A DNA stretch of 64,000 nt, taken from the NCBI RefSeq assembly GCF_024868665.1, contig NC_079913.1, positions 11,653,246 through 11,717,245 on the forward strand. Direction: 5' to 3'. Positions 1 through 12,700 of the stretch are shown in pieces. The stretch comes from Triplophysa rosa. Its lineage: Eukaryota > Chordata > Actinopteri > Cypriniformes > Nemacheilidae. Every line of letters begins with the position of its first letter. Within the stretch, counting starts at the first letter, position 1. A program made the translations under genes and the position numbers. Below the pieces are notes generated by a model. The model did not search any database and was not told where the DNA came from. It saw nothing but the letters and a program-made list of their open reading frames with translations.

Positions 1-566
1 CTCTCATTGTAACCTCTATTTTTAATACTTTGGTTGTCCCGTTCTCGTTCTTTTGGGATAATGTGTGGGAGAATTCCGGTTTGCTCTGCGTTACTCCGAA
101 CTGCAAGCTCTCATCATTGTTAAACCATTTATCAGCCTCCTTTTGCTAGTCACCTTCGCTGAAAACAGCTCTCATCAGGGCTACAATGCCGAGTGTGTTC
201 AAGAGTGAACTGGAATCAATGACTCTTACAGCAAACAGAATGTCGTGCTCCATTTATAAGCATTCTCTCACAGGTCAGACTCTTGCAATCCAGCCACAGA
301 TGTTTGGAGAAAGCATGGATCACCATACAATTTATATCCATTGTGTCCGCTGAGAGCTCTAAGGCACTTACCGTAGCATTTGTTCGCCATGAAAAACCAC
401 AAGGTCTGGCTGTAACATTACAACATTATAAATTCTTCATGTATATTTTCACGCGTAGGATTGCTTTTGTGAAGAATTCTAAGTATGAACAATGGTATGA
501 ATGTAAGATTTTTTTTAAATGTCAGAAGCGTCGTTCAACATTTGTTTTTTAACCGTTTATTTACAG
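1..566 (+). other. trhde intron sequence
   Basis: Non-coding intronic sequence upstream of the first exon in the window. No exon or identifiable transposon was seen. Short open frames here have no recognisable family similarity. Confidence 0.6.
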
Positions 567-700
567 AGACGCACAGAGTCGGTCACATGGATGGAGAGAC
601 GTGGTTACTGGGTAACATCAATCAAACAGGATACTTCCGAGTGAATTATGACCTGCACAACTGGAGACTTCTCATTCAACAGCTCACGACCAACCCAACG
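567..700 (+). CDS. trhde: trhde exon (start of ERAP1_C-like domain)
   Basis: The acceptor is ttacag ending at 566 and the donor gtacat starts at 701. It begins with the last two bases of a split codon and ends at phase 0 (Thr, ACG). It encodes the segment with TWLLGNINQTGYFRVNYD, the M1-family motif at the start of the C-terminal domain. Confidence 0.92.
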
Positions 701-3700
701 GTACATTTGACGTTTATTAATCGAATCCTTTTTTTCATCGTTTTAACTATTTTGTTCTCCTAATCATAAGTTTTTGTTAATTTCCTGTATATATCGATTT
801 ATAAATATCTCCTCTGCAGATCATCTCCGTGGGCAACAGAGCGGGTCTGATAGATGATGTCTTTAATCTGGCAAGGTGGGTTCTGTTTGTTACGCTCCCT
901 CTGTAAACGAGTGTAGCCATTCAGAGCCCCAAAACTATTGCCAGACTTTTAGGAGACAACTTCTGATGCATTAAGTGACGCCCCCGGCTTTATTATAGAT
1001 GGTTTCATCAGACCAGGCCTGAAGTTAACTTCCAGTCTGTGTATGTTGATCGTATAATAAAACTATATTTAAGTTAATTTATATTAACATTCATATTAAT
1101 ATTTTACTGTATAATAATTGTATTTAATAAATAATTTGTTGAATAGGTCGTCTAACTTTGTTGCATTTAAGTTTAGCCAAGTAACGGTTCTTCTTCTGGT
1201 AACCCAAGATAATACTGGCTAGACATACTTTTAACTTGCTAGCTAAAGTAATTTACTTGTTATTTCTTTTCCTTGTTATTAGAAATAATCTGCAGGGACT
1301 CGATTCTTTGCGGATGTGTACCGGAAGTTAAGTTCTGGCTACAAAAGCGCGCATGCGCAGTAATGTTTGTTTATGTTGTTGCTTTGAAACCGTCTATTTT
1401 AACCGTCCTTTTATTGTTTATTTCCCAAAGCAACATTTCAGGGTTAGGCTTACCCTACCTTAGAAAGAACAAAATGAAAGACACTTGTAGTGCGAAGGCT
1501 TGCAAACAGTATTTTTTTAAATGCGATAATGGCCAGGTGGCTGTACTCATGCGAAGTTGCAACTCATTGTCTGTATACTGTAGTCTCATTACTAGTCTGT
1601 CAAATAGGGCAAAAAGCGAAGCCTAAAATGAGTCCTGACCTTGTTAAAAATATTATGAGAAATATGAATATATATGAGACTTCTGGCAGCATGCTTTTAA
1701 ACCCGTCATGCACGAGATACGGTTATGTGTTTTTATTAATCTTAGTCTATGAAAAACAATATGTTAAACTTTTTACACATTATTTTCACTTTGATTGGAT
1801 CTGAAGAGGTGACAGCGTGTAGGATGATATCATGATGTGTAAATGAAATCCATGGATAAGCCAGAAAATGGCTTTTTGATAACTGTCCACTGTAGTGACC
1901 GCTATGCACCTCTATGAAGGGTTAAGAATGTTATAATGGGAAAATTTGGGCATTGTTTATAATGCAATGACTACTTGTAAAAGGTTTTACTCTTTCAAAT
2001 ATTGAACAATTCAGGTGTATAAACCTTAGAGATTCACAAATAATTGGATTGAGAAAAAAAATCTGTTGAGTAGACCCTTGTATCATTTATTTGAAAAAAA
2101 CTTGCATCTTAACATCTTAAGACAAACCTTAAGAGGCACCCATTTTCAGCCCAGGTTTAATAAGCGATTCATCACAATAGACAACGGAACAACAGAGCAG
2201 TCAGATGTACTTAACTTCAGACCTTGTCATCATTGATACACTGTCATTATTCTGTGGAATAAATCATTTGTTGAGGTGAGACCTGTGGCAACACTATCCT
2301 GCCTTTTCTCTGCTGGCGGATATTAAGAAAGCCGATCATTTACTTCCAAACCTCTTTCTGTTCCTTCATTGAACGTGTCCTGCAGAGCTTTATCATTAGC
2401 TGAAATGCCACACAGGTCTACCGCTTAATGTGAGAGGAGGGACAGAGAGGAAGATAGAGGAGGAGAAGGAGGATAGTGAATGAGATTGAGAGAACATTTT
2501 TAACAGATTGAGAGATAAGTCATTTCTAAAGCAGTACTGTGAGAGTTCAGGGTTAGATAGATTTGGGTGTTGTCTGCATAGAGGTAGTTTGCAGTATGGC
2601 AATTGATTTAGCTACTGTATGTTTCAACATTTGGCCTACGTTGTGTGACACTGCCACAGTAAGAGATGGGAAGTACTTGAGTAATTTTACTCAGGAACAT
2701 TTTTCAAATATCCGTATATCATTTGAAAAAAATATGTCACTAAATTATAAAACAAATTTTATACAGCTTTCTCCAATATATTTTATAAATAATTTTTACT
2801 TGCCTTTTTACCTTCAACATTTAAGTACATTAAAAATCATTTTTTTACTCTGTAAAATTGTAATGTACTAAATGGACAAATATATATATTAAATTCATCT
2901 GTTTAATGTAAAATCAACATCTGTTTATCAAATGTAGTGGAGGAGACAGCATGATATATGCTTTATTGTAGCAAAGAAAGAAATCCTAAGTAAAAACACT
3001 GATAACATACAGATTTTGAAAAGACTAAAAAGTTTTCCCATCACTGGCCACAATAGATGTTGACCAGATTATTCGTACACCATGTCAAAATGTTGTATGA
3101 ACATTGATTTCTTTTTAGTTATTTCTTTTTTCGTTCATTTAATTTATGTTGGCCCTGGAGGACTCGTATTATGAAGGCCATCCAACAGGATGTGGTGGTC
3201 AGCCATTTTGTTTTGAGGTGTTTGGTACGTTTGCAAAGCAAGGAGAAACGATAGCTTGTTGAAAAAGATCGATGTTGAAATGATCTTTGGACAGAGACGT
3301 TGTGTAATGGTTTGATGGAATAATGTTTACACGCTCTTTGTGGAATATGCTGTGAAGGTTTTGAGGACTCTCTCCCATGTAAAAACTTCTTTGGATTATG
3401 GGGCCTACACCATTGGGTGGACGCTTCGAAACAGTTAAGGTCTGATAACGTTTCTTTTTTATGAGCATTCACTTTATTTTATCCACTTTCATTCACATAT
3501 GGCTTCAAACTTTTGTTGGGCTTGATGAACTTTTTTTGATATGGTCAATTTTATTTCAGTTATTAGGTTGCAAACTGTTGAGTTTAAAACGTTTTTGGTT
3601 GTGTAAATGTTTTGTGTTTGTGAATTCAAGTTATGTTGATGCATAACATTGTGATTATGCATATGCTTTTGGGCGTTGAATCTTTATTTAGGATGTTGGT

Positions 3701-6700
3701 TAAAGCAGATGGACAATGTGACAAACGGACTTTGTTAGTGTAAGAGAACTTTGGTGTGCTGAGCCTAAATATAGCACAGGTTACCAAATTGCCATTAGTC
3801 TCTAGTAGTACCATTTGGTGTTTAATACCCATGCAGACATGCTCAGTCATTGTGCTTAATAGAAGCCATCGGTGTTAAAGGGATAGTTCACCCAAAAATT
3901 CTGTCACCATTTACAGGGTGACCTCAAGTTGTTCCAAATCTGTATAAATTTCTTTGTTCTGATGAACACAAAGGAAGATATTTGGAAGAATGTTAGCAAT
4001 TAAAACATCTGAACACGCAGGAAAGCTTGCTCTTTTTTTGTATGTTCCTTCGCTTGGGTGCGTTCGCGCTCTCGAGACCTGCCTCTCCTCAGAGACAGCT
4101 TTCTTCAGGCAGTTTTGCTTCAATCTAAATCAACGGACTCACGGCCCGCTCTGAACGCATCAGGACCCTTTGATACGCGCGCCAGCACGTGTCCCGAGAA
4201 ACAAAGAAGCCAATGCAAGTATCTTAACTATTGCTAACCAGTTGCGAATAAGCTTTGCCCCTTTTAAATAAGGAGATTTGTCCTTGATGGTTCGTGCAGA
4301 TGTGAATAGCTGATTTAATACTGCCTTTTTCTTTGCTTTATCTATTGCTTTCATTCTTTACTGCTTTTACGTTTTTATGTTTGTTTGTTAATGTTTGGTC
4401 TTTGTTAGTAGTTGGTTTTAGTTCCCCGTAGTGTAGATAAATAAACCGCATGTGTATCCACGCTCGAATTGTTTCTGTGTTTATTTATCACATATCAAGG
4501 TCACTTAAACTGCTTGATTTCATAAGATTTCTGAAGTGGTACTGTACTACAGTAAGAATATTGTTTTTCCAGGCCAGGGGAGTAATATTTCTTAGTTAAT
4601 ATACGACCTGCTGATCACTCGCTGGACGAGTACATTTTAGTTTGTCGCTGTTATTAGCTCTGCTGCATCAGGTTAAAGTGTATAAAATAATTAATGGTTA
4701 ATCACAATTAGTTATACGTATGTTACTGTGGTTAAACTCATAGTTTCCCCGAAATACACGACAATGTAGACACGGGACTATCGCGCTCACAATGCGTTGT
4801 GACGTTCTCTGTCGTCCCGGTGTTGTGCCGAAAACACACTCCCCGCCAGATTCTGCACCCCCTTCAATAACACGCTGTCCGATTGGCTAATTCTAACCCC
4901 TCCCCACACCCAATCCTAATCCTAACCCCTCCCCTAACACCTAATCCTCACCCTAACCATTGTGGGGAGGGGGGGTGCATAATCTGGCAGGGAGTGTGTT
5001 TTCGGCACGACACCGGCGTGTCTACGGCTCAGCAAAGCTAATAGCAGAGCTACTGCGAGGGAATTTCGGTGCTAGCCATCAATTTATCCTTTACATAAAT
5101 TTATCTCATGGATGCTTAGCATCGGCTGCCCGTGCGCTTTGGAAAAGAGAAGAAAACGGCACGACCGGTTGTTTCCCTGCCTTCTTTTAGACGTGACGGA
5201 AAAAGACGAATGTGAAATATGAATAAGTAAAATATAATGTTTGTATTTTGGGTGGTATAGCAGATCGGATTTATATGTTTAGCTAAAACTGGCTGGTGGA
5301 AAGCAAATGTGACGCGCTTCCCGAGCCGTTATCTCTTCATTCCCGGGACATCCGTGCCATCTGAAAGGGTGTTTTCTGCCTCGGGTCTAATTGTCAACAA
5401 GCTCCAGACTGTCACCACAACACGTAAACATGTTACTTTATTAAATAAAAACTCCAAGCTTTAGATTGAGGTAGGCCTGCTATTTTTATTTGATGAAAAA
5501 ACTTGGAAATAAATTTTGCCGGTTCTTCTGTGTTTCGTTTTGTCATAATTTAATTATTTCAGTTTTTTTCTTGCCTGTTTGGCACGCCGTTACTTGTCCC
5601 GCATCTTTTGACGTAGACCCATGAATGAATACATCACATCGACGGGCCTATTCGGGAATGGTGTGCTATAAGCGATTGGTTGGGGGGGGTGCGATGGGGG
5701 CGAAAAACCACCCGAAAAATCCCATTGATTTAACATTGCGCCCAACTTTGAGGGATCGTAGCTCCGAGCGAGGATATCGTAGAAACATGAAAATAATACA
5801 CGATTTGAAGGGGTTATCAGGCTCTGTAAGAACATCACTCACAATGGGGTGTAAGTTGTACCCCTGGGGTGTGAGAGCCTCCCAAAATTTCCCAATCACA
5901 GGAAGCATGCCCATATAAGGCGTAAAACGTCCCGTGTTGAATATCTTAGCAGTACAACCACTTAGAGACAAGGGCGTGGGCTCATTTGACTCCCACAACC
6001 AATCAATGTCACAGGATCATCTTGAAGCTATTAAGCCACGCCCATAGCAACCATTTACAGCAACCTAGCAACCGATCCCATTGACTCCCATTATAAAAGG
6101 TTCAGGTGGATATCTTTGCAACACAGTGTCATAGAGACAAGGGGGTGGGCTCGTTTTACTCAGGCAACCAATCAGTGTCCCAGGATCATCATGAAGCTTC
6201 GAAGCCATGCCCATAGCAGCAAAACATGTCAGCCTAGCAACCGTTTAGCAATACCTATATCTCTGCATCGGAACATCGTAGAGAGACGGGGGTTGGTTCT
6301 TTACACTCATAGCTTAGAGCATCATCAATTGGCATATGCTAAGCCACGCCCATAGCAACCAAACAGGTTAGCCTAGCATCCGTTTAGCAAAACCTATATC
6401 TATGCATAGGAACATCGTAGAGACATGGGAGTTGGTTTGTTTCACTTGTCACTTGAAGCATCATCAGTTGACAGATGCCAAGCCACGCCCATAGCAACCA
6501 AACACATTAGCCTAGCAACCATTTAACAAGACCTATATCTCTGTATCAGAACATCTTACAGTCATGGGGATTGGTTAGATTCATTAGTACTTAAAGTGTC
6601 ATCACCCTAGTGCCGAGTTCCGCGGTTTGCCACGAAAGCATCACTCACAGTTTCTTTAGAAAATGTACTATCTAGTTTTAGTTTTTCTCCGTTTTCCAAA

Positions 6701-9700
6701 ACGCCGCTGGTTCGTTAAAATGTGATGATAATATGTGAATGCAGGTGGTGTTGTTGATGTATTCGTTACGCTGCTGTTTGCATGTTTAAATAAATCAGTG
6801 AAAAAAATGTTTGTATTTTTAGCATGTCACAGACTGTAGCTGTGTCCAGGGGCGTGTCTAGAGCATTTTTAGTGGGGGCCATGCTGGGGAACTGCCTAAC
6901 AAGAGGGTGGCCGCCAGTGACCAGAAAAGTTAAATAGTATACTACAGTACAAGTGCACTACGTATTGTAAGCTGCTATGGTTACCTCAATTGCTACTTAT
7001 GCTTGATATGACCTTTAGATTACTTTTGAATTACTGTTTAAGTTACACTGACACTTATTATTTTTTAACTTGGAAAAAAAATAAGAAACAAATCAGAGCA
7101 ATTAAAAAAACCCAGAAGCAGAAATTGTCAACCACTTTCTTTTAATAATTGTTTTGGCAATTACATTATACAGTAGTTTTATTCACAATATTTTTCTAAT
7201 AATGTACAAAAGAAATAAAAAAATAAAGGAAATAAATCACCCAGCATAGTAAAATCTGATATTTTCATCTGTGATGTGAATTTTTCCGACTGTGAGATGT
7301 CTGAAAGTAAAAATATAGTCTTATAGCAATTAATTTAAATAATGAGTAATGTAAATAATTAGTTAAAGCTGGGAAGAGTGTGCAGTTTGTCAATTAAATC
7401 AACCTAGAAATACATAGTTGTTTCTACATATTAAGTTTGAATGAAAGTTAAATAACTATAAACCCTCTGAAATATGTAGACTAGTCATTCTTTCAAGGTT
7501 TTAGGAACTGCATTAGAATGATACGCTCATCATTAACACCTGTTTAGACAATACCCTCTAGAAATGTATAAAATAAAGAAACTGGAGCATACCATGTGGT
7601 CCTGGCAGAATGGGGTCTGTGGAGATGTTGGTATCTAGCATCTGAGGTTTGTCACTATCGCAGTCTCCACTGGAGGCGTGGGTTCGATTCCCACTTCTGA
7701 CATTGCTTTTCCCTGGGCGCTGCAGTGATTCCCCGGGCGCTGCAGTGATAGCTGCCCACTGCTCCGGGGGTACGTGTGTTCACCACTTGCTGTGCGTGTG
7801 TTCACTACTCTCAGGATGGGTTAAATGCAGAGGTCACATTTCGTTGCCTTGTACTTGTACATGTGCAATGACAATAAAGTTGAATCTAATCTGAATCTAT
7901 CACCCCCTGACATGTGCTGACAGAAAGATACTTGTTGATCATCTTCAAATTCAGACTGGTTACTTACAGCTGAATTCCCTGAAGATACAACAAAATAATA
8001 ATTAACAGATTAGACACAGGGTCAAATCTCTTAGCATCTAGGTGCTGAACATAAGCAAAGAGAAGAGCATTCAGGTCTCAACTACAACACTTAGAACTAT
8101 ACAGTGGCTTGAAAAAGTGTTCACACCCCCTTGATTTTATTCACATTTTGTTATGCTGCTGCCTTATCTTAAACTACTTTAAATTTTTTTTTTTTTTACA
8201 TTAATCTACACTCCATGCACAATAATGACAAAACAAAAAACTGATTTTTGACAGCTTTGCAAATTTATTAAAAATAAAAAACATAAATAAGTACATTGCG
8301 TTAGTATGCACACCCTTTTCTGGGACACTTGAAATTTAGCTCAGATGCATTAGTTTTGCTTGTTGATGTTTATACACTTCGAGTGGAGTTAACCTGTGCC
8401 AAATTCAATTGAATAAGTATGATTTGGAGCGGCACATACCTCTCTATAAAGGGTGCAACAGCTGAAAATGCATATCAAAGTAAAAACCAAGACATGAGGT
8501 CAAAAGAACTGCCAGTAGAGCTTTGAGACAGGATTGTATCAAGGCACAGATCTGGGGAAGACTTCTGAAAAAAGTCTGCTGTATTGAAGGTTCACAGAAG
8601 CATGTAGCCTCCATTTATCCTCAATGAAAGAGGTTTGGAACCACCAGATCTCTTACTTGACCTGACCTCCTGTCCAAACTGAGCCATCGATGGAGAAGGG
8701 TCTTGGATAGAGCGGTGACCAAGAAGCTAATGATTTCTCTGGTTGAGCTCCATGATCATATATGGAGATTGGAGAAACTTACAGAAGGACAAACATCACT
8801 GCAACACTCCACCAATCTGGGCTTTATGGCTTAGTGGCCAGACTCAAACCTTTGCTCAGTGAAGACACATGGAAACTTGAAATATGCAAAAACATACTTC
8901 AACAAATCTTTCAAACTGTCAGAAACAAGATCTTCTGGTCTGATGAATCTCAGATTCATGCATCATGTCTGGAGAAAATCAAGCACTGCTCAACACCTGT
9001 ACAATACCGTCTTAACAGTAAAGTGTGGTGGAAACAGCATCATGATGTGGGGGTGTTTTTCAGCTTCAGGGACTGTACACAAAATACGGAGATAATGATC
9101 ATGAAAACCTAGCCCAGAACATTCAGAACCTCGGACAGGGCAGAAGGTTCATTCTCCAACATGACAATGATCCTAAGCACACAACTAAAACAATGCAAGA
9201 GTGGCTTATGGACAACTCTGTCTATGTCCTTGAGTGGCCCAGCTAGTGCTTGAACCCAACTGAACATTCTCTGTAGAAACCTGAAAATGTCTGTTTATTG
9301 ATGATCTCCATCCAACCTGACAAGAGTTTGAGAGGATCTGAGGAGAAGAATGGCAGAAAATTGCCAAATGCAGATGTGTAAAGCTTTTCACATCATACCC
9401 AAAAAGATTTGAGTCTGTAAAGGTGCTTTAACCATTATCTGAGTTGAGGGTGTGATTACTAATGCAATGTACTTATTTATGTTTTTTATTTTTAATAAAT
9501 TTGCAAAGCTGTCAAAAATCAGTTTTTTGTTTTGTCATTATTGTGCATGGAGTGTAGATTAATGTAAAAAATAATAATTTAAAGTAGTTTAAGATAAGGC
9601 AGCAGCATAACAAAATGTGAATAAAATCAAGGGGGTGTGAACACTTTTTCAAGCCACTGTACATACCTCTGTATTCTGGTGGGGTTGGGGGTGCTTGTTG

Positions 9701-12700
9701 ATCATTACCAAAAACTGATCCTGGAAAATGTCAAATATTTTAACTATTGAATCAATGACTAAGGAAAACAAACATTAAGGAACAGTCAAAGAACATTATT
9801 CTTTGTTCTATACCAGAATATGTTCACTGTATTTTCAGGGAAAATATGGTGCATGTACTACAACACTGATTTCAGCTGTTTTAGTTTGCTTCATACAAAA
9901 GAAACAAAGTTTCCCTACAAAATCTCCCTACAATTCCATAATGTTTCGCTTCACATACTTGAAGTTGCAGGAAGTGTAGTGGAAAATGATGGCTGCTGCT
10001 GGCTGGGTCCACTGAAAACACTGCATGTTGATTCCTTGCTGGCTGCTTCTGACATTTATGTCTTGCTGCCTGATACCTTCTTCTGCTGCTTCTGCATCAA
10101 CTACACTTGATTTTATCTTTTCTTTTGGAAGAAACTCTCTATATCTGTGTAACTGTTCTCTGTAAAAAATTGTACCGCACGGTTCTCCACCAGCGGTTCG
10201 GCACGCGGTCCAAGCATGTTCGACATAGTAGGTTATGTCTTATGTGAATGGACGAAACGGATGAAAAACAACGCATTTGTACAGTATCAGTGTACTGGAT
10301 CGGTTTCATTCCTCTTAAAGCGACAGCAGCATATTCCTGCTTGTACTGGCCTCACAGAATGCCTTTTCTGCTATCCAGCGAGTTAAACACCTCCTCACAA
10401 AGAGTCTCGTACATCGGGTTTGCCATTGAGAACTTTATCATGCTTTGGTGTGAAACTGAAATACAAATACATATGCACCAGTAAGGGCAAAGTATTTGAG
10501 TACTACAAATGCATTACAAAACTAATGCAACAGGTAACTAGACTACAAAGTCATTAATTATGTATGTAGAGTAGTTAGCAGTTGGCATACAAGGTAAGTA
10601 TTATAAGTATAAGCATGAACTTCGAGGTAAACAGTTGCATAGGAACTTAACAACAACTTGCCTGTCAATTAACATTATCCATCTCACACTTAACACTAAA
10701 TAACACCATTCATATATTTTACTTCCTACTTACAAGGAATGCCTTCAAAGGGCTAACAAGGAGAAACCGATACCAGAATTTCCGTGCTGCTTCATCTAGC
10801 ATATTTACTTCCTGAATGTCCGCTCCGTATCAAATGGTTTCAAAATAAAAGTCTCCGGATACACAACTAAAATCTAAGACTGGCGATGCCGGAACACTCC
10901 CCGTCTGGTATCTTCAAGATACCATTTCTAAGCTAACTGCTAGTATTAACTTCACTCTGGGGATAGGAGTACAAGCTCTGAGATAGGTCTATAATAGATC
11001 TTTGTAGTTCCCTGCTGAACAACCTTTATCTCAGCCTTTCTAATGAGGCCATCATGGCTTGGAACAGTCTTTACAATGACCCCCATTGGCCATTCGTTCC
11101 TCCTCGCTTGCTTATCCTTGAGAAGAACCACATCTCCTTCTCTGATGACAGTTCTCCTGTGTTTCCACTTCTTGCGTGACTGTAAGGTGCAGAGGTACTC
11201 CTTCCACCATCTGTTTCAGAACTCACCAGCCAACACCTGAACACGTTTCCATTGATATTTAAGCATCTCACTTGAATTACAGTCGCTTAAAGGGGGAATG
11301 CATGCGCGTGATTTCTGAGTCAGTAGGATGGAGGGTGACAGAATGTGAGGATGCTCCGGGTCAGATGAGACGGGCACCAGAGGACGAGCGTTGATTATGG
11401 CAGTGACCTCAGCCAGGAATGTGGTCAATATTTCATGCGTCAGCTGCACACGTCCAACCTGCAGCAATATGCTGTCCAGTATTCATCGTGCCACGCCAAA
11501 CATGCGCTCCCACACTCCGCCCATGTGGGATGAATGGGGAGGATTGAAAATCCATACACACTTCTGTTCCTTTAGGTAGTCCTGGACTCTTCCCTGTTCT
11601 GTAGTGATTCCCATCTCTCTGCATGCACCAACAAAATTTGTGCCGCAATCTGAGCGCAGCTGCTTGACAGGGCCACGCAGAGCAACAAAGCGCCTAAAGG
11701 CATTGATGAAGCTGGAAGACGTCATTTCTTCGACAACCTCAATGTGGATAGCTCTAGTGCATAAACAGGTCAATAGTATTGCCCATCACTTACTGTTGGC
11801 TTGTCCACCACGCGTTCGTCTGGTGGACACCTCCCATGTCCCGAACGTGTCCAAGCCCACGTATGAGAAGGGGGATCCGTCTGGAGACGATCTGCAGGTA
11901 AATCACTCATCTGCTGCTCCTCAATCTTTCCTCTGAGTTTCCTGCAATTCACACACTTGTTGAGGACTTTATTTATACACCTTTTAGCTCCAACTAACCA
12001 CAGGCCGCTATCTCTGACTGCACCCTCTGTGAAGTGTCTCCCTTGATGCTGGATCCTCTAATGGTGGTGACGTACAAGGAGTGTTGAGACGTGATGGTTG
12101 CCAGGTAAGATGATGGGGTGTGTCTCCTTCAACTCGAGGCCTGACTGATTAATGCGGCCACCTATTCGGAGCAAGCCACTGTTGTTCAACTTTATGAGAG
12201 GACTGCTATGTGGCAGATCCCGCTTTGCTTCAATGCAGCAGAATTCCCCTGCATAGACTTCACGCTGCACATTTCTGATGATCACCTTCTCTGCTTCTTC
12301 AAGAGTGTTACAGTAATGCGCCCTCCTACAAATGTGCCAGCCATTAGTGTCTTCATTTTCTTTAGGATGAGCAAAGCAGCGAGCAATGTGCTGGAGGTTG
12401 GCCACAGCATTTGTCAGTGATTTCCATGTGGAGAATCGTTCCTATCTCTTTGAGCTAAGGAGATTTTCTGTGATGTGCGTGGACAGAGTTTTCACCTCGG
12501 GCCGGATCTCTGCATCATTCTCTGGTTCAAGCAAATTTGAATGTATCATGTTCTGACGGCGACACTGATGAATGATGAAGGAACGAAGGTCCTGAGAGCC
12601 AGTTGGTGCTGAGGAGTTTTGAGGCTGGAACAGAGCGTGAGCCATGGTCGGCAGGATTCTGATCAGTTGGTACATAATGCCATTGCAGTAGTGCAGTAGA

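Noticed and set aside
1273..1804. Open frames of 104-117 codons
   Set aside because: No recognisable motif, no splice context consistent with trhde, and AT-rich intron composition.
4863..4970. Interstitial telomere from a chromosome fusion
   Set aside because: The CCTAAC words are irregular, short and confined to the loop of a palindromic repeat.
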